From assembly GCA_944322005.1 (NCBI GenBank), contig CALUNL010000007.1:1-64000 (forward strand): a DNA stretch of 64,000 bases, given 5' to 3'. Under the pieces are notes generated by a model. The model saw only the letters and a list, made by a program, of their open reading frames with translations, made no database searches and was not told the DNA's origin. Of this stretch, positions 58,342 to 64,000 are shown piece by piece. This stretch comes from an uncultured Alistipes sp. Lineage in GTDB: Bacteria; Bacteroidota; Bacteroidia; Bacteroidales; Rikenellaceae. A program made the translations under genes and the position numbers. Every line of letters starts with the position of its first letter. Within the stretch, counting starts at the first letter, position 1.

Positions 58342-59250
58342 ATGATAGAAGCCTTCATTGCATACATAGAGGTCGAACGCCGGTATTCCCCGCTGACGGT
58401 ACGCAACTACCGCCACGACGTGGAGTGCTTCGCCGACTGGTGCTGCAGGCGGGCGGGAACGGACCGCTCAGGCTTCGACCCGTCGCTGGTGAGCGAGGAG
58501 GATATCCGCGAGTGGATAATGTACCGCATCGACAAGGACGGGATAAAGGCGGCCTCGATGAACAGGGAGCTGTCGTCGCTCAAGAGTTTCTTCCGCTTCC
58601 TGCGGTCGCGCGGAGCGGTAAGCAGGGACATATTCAGCCGCATCGGCTCACTGAAGGCATCCCGCAGGCTTCCGGCATTCGTCCCGGAGTCACGTATGGA
58701 GACGGTGCTCGACAACCTGCGCGAGGAGAACGGGCGGCACGATTTCAAGGATTGCCGCGACTCGCTGGCAGTGCTTTTGCTATACAGCTGCGGTATACGC
58801 CTGGCCGAACTGTGCGGGATACGGAGGTGCGACATCACGGACGACTTCGCCTCGCTGAAGGTGAGGGGAAAGGGAGACAAGGAGCGCATGATACCGCTGC
58901 TGGAGGAGACGGCACAACGCATAAGGGACTACCTGGCGGCGGCCGGGGATGCCGGCATAACAATCGCGGGCGATTCTCCGTTAATATTATCGGACAAGGG
59001 TACGCCGCTCTCGCGTTCGACCATACAGAGGATCGTGGAGCGGGAGCTGCGCGCGGCGGGAGTACAGGGCAGGAAGAGCCCGCACGTACTGCGCCACACC
59101 TTCGCAACGGAGCTGCTCAACCGCGATGCCGACATGCGCGACATACAGGAGCTTATGGGACACTCGTCGCTCAAAACGACGCAGAACTACACCCACAACA
59201 GCATAGCCGGGCTGCAACGGGTCTACGCCAAGGCCCATCCGCACAAATAG
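58342..59250 (+). CDS. xerC: Tyrosine recombinase XerC/XerD type
   Basis: 302 residues, the Xer length. N-terminal SAM-like core-binding domain (FIAYIEVERRYSPLTVRNYRHD...), catalytic domain with the R..K..HxxR..H..Y set: Arg in YSCGIRLAELCGI, Lys in VRGKGDKERMIPL, HVLRHTFATELL, LMGHSSLKTTQNYTH with the nucleophilic Tyr. It resolves chromosome dimers at dif with a partner recombinase. The xerC then hpf order recurs in Bacteroidales, which argues for housekeeping XerC rather than an integrase. It follows the cystatin-like gene by 25 nt. Confidence 0.92.
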   Translation: MIEAFIAYIEVERRYSPLTVRNYRHDVECFADWCCRRAGTDRSGFDPSLVSEEDIREWIMYRIDKDGIKAASMNRELSSLKSFFRFLRSRGAVSRDIFSRIGSLKASRRLPAFVPESRMETVLDNLREENGRHDFKDCRDSLAVLLLYSCGIRLAELCGIRRCDITDDFASLKVRGKGDKERMIPLLEETAQRIRDYLAAAGDAGITIAGDSPLILSDKGTPLSRSTIQRIVERELRAAGVQGRKSPHVLRHTFATELLNRDADMRDIQELMGHSSLKTTQNYTHNSIAGLQRVYAKAHPHK

Positions 59251-59352
59251 TCGGGGATGCGGCCGGACGCAAAAGGAGATTTCGGGCCGAATCAGGCATG
59301 GCGGACGTGTCCGCGGCGCCGAAGGCGGCTTTAACCATAAAATATTTGCACT

Positions 59353-59640
59353 ATGGACGTTAACATTCAATCAGTAAAATTCGATGCCGGCAAGCAGCTG
59401 CTCGAATTCGTGGAAAAGAAGATGTCGCGGCTGGACCGCTTCGTTGAACGTTCGACGGGAGTGGATGTCGTTCTCTGTCTCGACAAGGACAGCGAGAAGG
59501 GCAACAAGGTGGCCAAGGTCACGCTCCACGTACCCGGAAACGACATCGTCACGGAACAGCGCGCCAAGACATTCGAGGAGGCGGTGGACCTGTCTCTGGA
59601 CGTAATCAAGCGCCAGGTGGAGAAGCGCAAGGACAAATAG
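59353..59640 (+). CDS. hpf: Ribosome hibernation-promoting factor (HPF/RaiA family)
   Basis: 95 residues, short form. MDVNIQSVKFDAGKQLLEFV begins the S30AE domain and VTLHVPGNDIVTEQRAKTFEEAVD is its second conserved half; the rest is a basic helix. It binds the 30S decoding region in stationary phase. It lies 102 nt after xerC. A -7-like AATATTTG lies just before the start, giving a possible near-leaderless transcript. A strong terminator follows. Confidence 0.92.
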   Translation: MDVNIQSVKFDAGKQLLEFVEKKMSRLDRFVERSTGVDVVLCLDKDSEKGNKVAKVTLHVPGNDIVTEQRAKTFEEAVDLSLDVIKRQVEKRKDK

Positions 59641-59670
59641 AATTCAGCTATCTTAAAACAGATAAGACAG

Positions 59671-59699
59671 GCGGCGGGCCAGAAGCCCGCCGCTTTTTT
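59671..59699 (+). terminator. Terminator after hpf
   Basis: A 9-bp stem GCGGCGGGC/GCCCGCCGC, 5-nt loop, then six T: strong intrinsic terminator 30 nt after hpf. The ybaK gene on the other strand ends 28 nt further on. Confidence 0.92.
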
Positions 59700-59726
59700 C
59701 ATCCACCCGCGCGGAGTCGCCCTCCG

Positions 59727-60209
59727 TCAGTATGAGGCTATCGGCGCAACCGTTGCACCGATGAACTCCACAAGCTCCGACGGCGATATCTTCAACTGCA
59801 GGCCGCGGACGCCGGCACTGACATATATGCGGTCGAAATCGAGGCACGACGCGTCGAAGAATGTCGGGAAGCGCCGTTTCATCCCTATCGGCGAACATCC
59901 CCCGCGTATGTAGCCCGTCACCGGCAGCAGTTCCTTCATCGGGATGAGTGCCGCGCTCTTGTTGCCCGAGACCTTTGCGGCCGCCTTCAGGTCGACCTCG
60001 CCGTTCCCCGGGACGACGCATACGAAATATCCGCTGCGGTCGCCACGCAGCACGAGCGTCTTGAACACCTGCTCGACCGGTTCGCCGAGCGAACGCGCCA
60101 CATGGTCGGCCGCAAGGTCGTTCTCGTCGACCTCGTACGGCACAAGTTCATAGTCCAGCCCCGCCTTGTCCAGCAGACGGGCGGCATTTGTCTTTTCAAC
60201 CCTTTTCAT
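59727..60209 (-). CDS. ybaK: Cys-tRNA(Pro)/Cys-tRNA(Cys) deacylase YbaK
   Basis: 160 residues of the YbaK/EbsC fold. It hydrolyses Cys wrongly charged on tRNA-Pro. Conserved blocks: FKTLVLRGDRSGYFVCVVPGNGEVDLKAAAK, with the catalytic Lys near residue 50, and LLPVTGYIRGGCSPIGMKRRFPTFFD. The start overlaps the end of the transporter gene by 14 nt on the same strand, so the two are probably cotranscribed, though no functional link is known. Confidence 0.93.
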   Translation of the reverse strand: MKRVEKTNAARLLDKAGLDYELVPYEVDENDLAADHVARSLGEPVEQVFKTLVLRGDRSGYFVCVVPGNGEVDLKAAAKVSGNKSAALIPMKELLPVTGYIRGGCSPIGMKRRFPTFFDASCLDFDRIYVSAGVRGLQLKISPSELVEFIGATVAPIASY

Positions 60210-61596
60210 CTTCCATATTCACATTTTTACGGCGGCGGTTCAACAGCGGCAGCAGGAACGAAAGCACCGATGCCGCGAGCCAGAAGATCGCCGCCTCCGA
60301 GAAATCGTAGACCTCCGTCCCGTCGGGCGCGACGCTCTTGTTGTCGTCTATAAGCCAGCCGCTCAATATATCCTGACATCCGGCCGCAACGTACGACACC
60401 ATGCCCATGATGCCGAGCGCCGCGCCCGTAGCCCTGCGCGGGACGATGTCTACCGCCATAAGCCCTCCGAGGAAACATATCAGCACGCCTATTGCCGTAC
60501 CGAACATCACCATCGCCGCCACATTCAGCCATACGGCATTGCCACCGTAGAGGAACAGCGCTATCGACAGCGAGTTGAGCACGCCGAAGAAGAGCGCCGG
60601 GCGGCTGCGGTTGCCGCGGAAGAGCGAATCGGACACCCATCCGGAGAAGACCGTTCCGATGACCCCGAACAGGGCGCTCACGGAGATTACGAACAGCGCC
60701 GTCTCGTCGGACATACCCTTGACCTTCTGCAGGTAGAGCATCCCCCACCCGTTTATGGCATAGCGGCTCATGTACATGAACGCGCTGGCCGCGGCCAGCA
60801 CCCACACGGCCGGCATGCGCACGACTTCGCGCTGCAGGTCCCTGACGGCGGCATAACCCGCCTCCTTTTCGTGCGATATGCGCTCTATCGGCGGCAGCCC
60901 CTTCGACTCCGGCGTATCATGCATCCACACTATCACGAGTATGGTCCCCAGCACACCCGCCGCAGCAGAGCCGACAAAGCCCCACTGCCACCCGGCAGAG
61001 GCGACGATGAGACCGACAAAGAGGAACGAGAAGAACTCGCCCAGGTTGTGGCTCGTCGAGAAGAATCCGTAGAACGTGCCTCGCCGCGAGAGCGGGAACC
61101 ACCGCGACAGCGATATTATCGCCGGCGGAGAGCCCATCGACTGGGACCAGCCGTTCACGCCCCACATCACGGCGAACACCACGGCCGACAAGGCCGACGG
61201 CAGCGCGAACGACTCCGCCGCGAAGCCGAACAGACCCATCAGGAGATTTACCGACAGGCAGACCACAAGGCCCGTGGCCATGAACCGGCGGATATTGCAG
61301 TAGTCGCACACGAAGCCGTTGACGAACTTGCCCGCCGCATAGGCGAAGAGCAGCGCCGAACTGACAACGCCCAGCTGCGCCGCATCGAGCAGTCCGCTAT
61401 CGAGTATCGGCTTCTTCATCACGTTGAGACTCGTGCGGCAGACATAGTACATGCCGTACCCCAGCGTCGCAGCCACGAATGTCTGCAGCGAGAGACGGCG
61501 ATAGTACCTGCGCCCCTCCGGCGACTCCGGATCGACACGCTCCGCCGCAGGCGCGCTTATGGCATAGAATGACCTTATAGAGGAGAAGAATCCCAT
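60196..61596 (-). CDS. MFS transporter, organophosphate:phosphate antiporter family (UhpC/GlpT-like)
   Basis: 466 residues from ATG 61596 (GTG 61605 is less likely). Twelve membrane segments. OPA family signatures: LGYGMYYVCRTSLNVMKKPILDSG near residues 43-66, the WGVNGWSQSMGSPPAI loop, and DLQREVVRMPAVWVLAAASAF before the second half, followed by SRYAINGWGMLYLQKVKGMS. Such proteins import hexose- or glycerol-phosphates in exchange for phosphate. The promoter -7 box is TATCTTTG (61656-61663). ybaK follows in the same run. Confidence 0.88.
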   Translation of the reverse strand: MGFFSSIRSFYAISAPAAERVDPESPEGRRYYRRLSLQTFVAATLGYGMYYVCRTSLNVMKKPILDSGLLDAAQLGVVSSALLFAYAAGKFVNGFVCDYCNIRRFMATGLVVCLSVNLLMGLFGFAAESFALPSALSAVVFAVMWGVNGWSQSMGSPPAIISLSRWFPLSRRGTFYGFFSTSHNLGEFFSFLFVGLIVASAGWQWGFVGSAAAGVLGTILVIVWMHDTPESKGLPPIERISHEKEAGYAAVRDLQREVVRMPAVWVLAAASAFMYMSRYAINGWGMLYLQKVKGMSDETALFVISVSALFGVIGTVFSGWVSDSLFRGNRSRPALFFGVLNSLSIALFLYGGNAVWLNVAAMVMFGTAIGVLICFLGGLMAVDIVPRRATGAALGIMGMVSYVAAGCQDILSGWLIDDNKSVAPDGTEVYDFSEAAIFWLAASVLSFLLPLLNRRRKNVNMEDEKG

Positions 61597-61655
61597 ATCG
61601 GACACTTTAACGGTATAAATCCGGCATTAAAGGTCCCGGAAAAACCATATCTTTA

Positions 61656-61663
61656 CAAAGATA
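61656..61663 (-). promoter_or_regulatory. -7 element of the OPA transporter-ybaK unit
   Basis: TATCTTTG on the minus strand, about 60 nt upstream of the ATG at 61596; a TTG is 17 nt further up. Confidence 0.45.
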
Positions 61664-61738
61664 CGCTTTTTCACGTTCGGCAACAATATTGCATGAATGA
61701 AATGCGTTAAAAAACGTTGTATGATCTAATAATCAGCC

Positions 61739-62272
61739 ATGGACTTCTCCGAACTCGCAAGCGTGCGCCAGAGCGAACGCAAATATCTCGACAAGCCCGT
61801 CGAACGCAACAAAATCATAAGGTGCCTGGAGACCGCCAGGCTGTCGCCGTCGGCCTGCAACTCGCAGCCGTGGAGATTCATCGTCGTCGATAATCCCGAT
61901 CTGCGCGCCGTGATAGGCGAATGCGCGTCGTCGCTCGGCATGAACAAGTTTGTGGCCCAGGCCCCGGTCATCGTGGCCGTGGTGCTGGAGAAGATGAACA
62001 TGCTCTCGAAAATAGGGAGCGTTCTCGGCGACAAGGAGTACAACCTGATAGATATCGGCATCGCCGTAAACCAGTTCTGCCTTCAGGCGCGCGACCTCGG
62101 TCTCGGGACCTGCATCGTAGGGATGTTCGACGAGAAACGCGTAAAGAGACTGCTCGACGTAAGCAGCAGCCGACGCGTCCCGCTGCTCATAACCGTCGGA
62201 TACACCGACAACCCGCTGCGCCCGAAGCAGCGCAAGACGCTCGAGCAGATAAGCGGCTGGAACAGATACTGA
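61739..62272 (+). CDS. Nitroreductase-family FMN enzyme
   Basis: 177 residues, the short single-domain form. FMN-binding motifs: VRQSERKYLDKPVERNKI (Arg-Ser-x-Arg replaced by RQSERK), RLSPSACNSQPWRFIVVD near residues 35-52, and DIGIAVNQFCLQARDLGLGTCIVGMF near 103-128. It reduces nitro compounds or flavins with NAD(P)H; physiological substrate unknown. It is convergent with the cation diffusion facilitator gene; a GC-rich hairpin (62288-62307) without T-run separates the two. Confidence 0.88.
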   Translation: MDFSELASVRQSERKYLDKPVERNKIIRCLETARLSPSACNSQPWRFIVVDNPDLRAVIGECASSLGMNKFVAQAPVIVAVVLEKMNMLSKIGSVLGDKEYNLIDIGIAVNQFCLQARDLGLGTCIVGMFDEKRVKRLLDVSSSRRVPLLITVGYTDNPLRPKQRKTLEQISGWNRY

Positions 62273-62315
62273 TTTTCACAAATGCAACGGCCGGCGCGTC
62301 CCGGCCGGCCACGTA

Positions 62316-63215
62316 TCACTGCGCATCGCAACGGTCGGAGCACATTCCCGACTCGGTCTCTATCGTGGAGTGGCCCACACCCATCCCCTTCAGCACAGAT
62401 TTGACACGTGTGCGTATCTCGTCGGAGCGAGTCACGTCGTCGACCTCGACATGCGCCGTAAGTGCAGTCTCGGTGGTGCTCAAGGCCCACACATGGACAT
62501 GGTGGACATCCACCACCCCGTCAACGCCCTCCATGGCGCGCACCAGCTCATCGACATCAACCCCGTCCGGAACGCCGTCGATCGAAAGCCTCAGCGATGT
62601 ACGGAACAGGCTCCACGACGAATAGACTATGGCTACGGCCACGACAAGTCCGACAATCGGATCCACGACATTCCAACCGGTGAAATATATCACCACGCCC
62701 GACACGACCACCCCTATCGATACCATGGCATCGAGAACCATGTGGAGATATGCGCCGCGCACGTTGATGTCGCGTCCCTTGTCGGCATTAAGCAGCCATG
62801 CCGAAACAAAATTCACGACCACACCCAGGCCTGCCGTAACGGCAACGCTCAACCCCTCGACCTGATCCGGATGGAAGAACCTGCGGACGCTCTCGACGGC
62901 TATTCCCGCAACGGCGGCAAGCAGGATGGAGGCATTCACGAGCGAAATCAGCACCGAAGCCTTCTTGTATCCGAACGTGTGGCGGCTGTCGGCGCGGCGG
63001 ACTACCAGGCGCATGGCAATGAGCGCCAGCACAAGCCCGGCCACGTCGCTGAGGTTGTGCCCGGCATCGGCGATGAGGCCCATGGAGTTGTAATACAACC
63101 CCACGCCGAACTCCACGGCCGCATAGGCCACATTTATGAATATTCCTATCGACAGGGCCCGGCCGGTGCGCTTCAGCGCATCCGCACCGTGGACGTGTGC
63201 ATGAATGTGTGACAT
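62316..63215 (-). CDS. Cation diffusion facilitator (zinc/divalent metal exporter)
   Basis: 299 residues, CDF family, six membrane segments. The metal-site motifs HxxxD are both present: ADAGHNLSDVAGL in helix 2 and HMVLDAMVSIG in helix 5. A His-rich N-terminus (MSHIHAHVHG) supports zinc binding, and a cytoplasmic C-terminal domain (VDVHHVHVWALSTTE...) is typical. Exports Zn2+ or similar ions by proton antiport. Promoter TATATTTG (63247-63254) with TTG 20 nt upstream. Confidence 0.93.
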   Translation of the reverse strand: MSHIHAHVHGADALKRTGRALSIGIFINVAYAAVEFGVGLYYNSMGLIADAGHNLSDVAGLVLALIAMRLVVRRADSRHTFGYKKASVLISLVNASILLAAVAGIAVESVRRFFHPDQVEGLSVAVTAGLGVVVNFVSAWLLNADKGRDINVRGAYLHMVLDAMVSIGVVVSGVVIYFTGWNVVDPIVGLVVAVAIVYSSWSLFRTSLRLSIDGVPDGVDVDELVRAMEGVDGVVDVHHVHVWALSTTETALTAHVEVDDVTRSDEIRTRVKSVLKGMGVGHSTIETESGMCSDRCDAQ

Positions 63216-63246
63216 GTTATCGTATGAACCTTAAACCGTAACGGTA

Positions 63247-63277
63247 CAAATATAATACATTTCAACGTCCGCTGCAA
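63247..63277 (-). promoter_or_regulatory. Promoter of the CDF transporter gene
   Basis: On the minus strand GTTG, 20-nt spacer, TATATTTG (63247-63254), 32 nt upstream of the ATG at 63215. Confidence 0.6.
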
Positions 63278-63315
63278 CATGAAGGCCGGACCGGACACGG
63301 ATTGTGCGAAAGGGG

Positions 63316-64000
63316 TCAGCCCATTGCCGAACGCCTGTACTCCGTCACCGTCATCCCCGCATGCATCCTGAAATAGCGGCACAGGCTGCTGCTGCTCGGG
63401 AACTCGAGCCGTTCGGCAATCTCCTTGACCGACATGTCGGTCGTACGCAGCATGTACTGAATCTCCAGGGTCACGTTGCGGTCTATGAAATCCTTGGCCG
63501 AGAGCCCCATGGCCTCGGAGACGATGACCGACAGATATTTGGGCGTTATGCAGAGCTCATGCGCATAGTAGCCGACATCGCGGTGTTCGGGATGCTCCAT
63601 GAGCAGCGATATGAAACCCTCCACAAGGCGGCTCTTGTGCTTCCCCTGCGAGGTGTCGATGCGGCATATGCGGACGACCTTGTCGTAAATCTCCATGAAG
63701 AAGTTGCGCAGCAGGTTGACCACGATCTCATAGCGGCACATGTTGTCGATATCGCTCACCTTCTCGGAAATCACCCTGAAATAACCCGTATGCAGAAGGT
63801 ATCCGTCGGATGTGGAGAGATTATGTACGGGATTGGACTCTATGTAGCTGATGAACGACGGCGGAAAGTTGCGCATAACCTCGTCGAAAAGATGGGACGA
63901 ATAGGTAAGCCGGGACATGGAGAAATCGGGCGAACATTCCAGCATTTTGAACAGGTCGCCGGGGAATATCTGCACCGAATCACGTCGTGATATCTCATAT
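63316..64000 (-). CDS. AraC-family transcriptional regulator, N-terminus cut by the window edge
   Basis: The frame is open from the right edge (reading ...YEISRRDS before the first visible candidate start, a GTG at 63975), so the gene begins outside the window; at least 228 residues are visible. The C-terminal HTH_18 domain is clear: CITPKYLSVIVSEAMGLSAKDFID and SVKEIAERLEFPSSSSLCRYFRMHAGMTVTEYRR are the two helix-turn-helix units. The N-terminal part is a cupin-like sensor of unknown ligand. Regulated genes are unknown; the CDF exporter gene lies next to it on the same strand with its own promoter. Confidence 0.9.
   Translation of the reverse strand, partial: YEISRRDSVQIFPGDLFKMLECSPDFSMSRLTYSSHLFDEVMRNFPPSFISYIESNPVHNLSTSDGYLLHTGYFRVISEKVSDIDNMCRYEIVVNLLRNFFMEIYDKVVRICRIDTSQGKHKSRLVEGFISLLMEHPEHRDVGYYAHELCITPKYLSVIVSEAMGLSAKDFIDRNVTLEIQYMLRTTDMSVKEIAERLEFPSSSSLCRYFRMHAGMTVTEYRRSAMG

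Noticed and set aside
58342-59250. Integrase of a mobile element
   Set aside because: Length, motifs and the neighbouring hpf gene fit housekeeping XerC; no attachment-site duplication or cargo is seen.

Overview
The window (64 kb, visibly GC-rich for the phylum) is an ordinary chromosomal stretch of a Bacteroidales bacterium. The best fit is a high-GC genus such as Alistipes (Rikenellaceae); that genus is an inference from base composition and gene content, not proven. Phylum-level evidence seen directly: the Bacteroidetes promoter signature TTTG-N19-21-TAnnTTTG before many genes, gldE next to a phosphopantetheinyl transferase, a DUF4270 lipoprotein, fimbrillin-like and GLUG-repeat lipoproteins, an S46 dipeptidyl-peptidase, the ileS-dksA pair, and a 16S rRNA 5' end with a Bacteroidetes-like sequence at the left edge. 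There is no phage, insertion sequence, CRISPR array or conjugative module.

Layout. 1-830: 5' end of a 16S rRNA gene on the minus strand with tandem promoters, then two copies of an 84-85 bp palindromic repeat. 830-12.8 kb: a small membrane-anchored hypothetical protein, galK, lspA, a four-gene glycosyltransferase group, a FAD oxidoreductase, single tRNA genes (Leu-CAG, Leu-TAG, Glu-CTC), tatA behind an exported Gfo/Idh/MocA-type oxidoreductase, and a hemolysin III protein. 12.9-21.9 kb: uppP-truB-queA, a starch-synthase-domain protein with a DUF4270 lipoprotein, topA, and a C1B peptidase. 22-38 kb (minus strand): MATE exporter, phosphopantetheinyl transferase, gldE, the distal half of the division/cell-wall cluster (murG-murC-ftsQ-ftsA-ftsZ), then yifB, dnaB, comF and priA. 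38-50 kb: two surface lipoprotein loci, each preceded by a homologous 44-47 residue peptide gene, enclosing YitT, radical SAM, cdd, a pseudouridine synthase, dtd and a pair of S1/P1-nuclease-family proteins. 50-64 kb: tRNA-Leu(GAG), an S46 peptidase, apt, ileS, dksA, a candidate small RNA, a cystatin-like lipoprotein, xerC-hpf, ybaK with an organophosphate transporter, a nitroreductase, a cation diffusion facilitator and a truncated AraC regulator.

The most notable signal is the dispersed palindromic repeat at 644-813, 3466-3554 and 42864-43031. Five of its units carry an exact TTTG-N20-TA(T)(A/C)TTTG promoter at the same internal position. At all three loci the outermost promoter points at the adjacent gene (the 830 gene, lspA, radical SAM) and ends 5-30 bases from its start codon. 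The element therefore looks like a mobile or at least spreading promoter cassette. Other points worth a second look: a 57.5 kb minus-strand small-RNA candidate with promoter and terminator, the peptide-plus-fimbrillin-like-lipoprotein loci, a zinc-ligand-less S1/P1 paralogue, an FtsQ with a large charged insertion, and tatA behind a Tat-like exported oxidoreductase.
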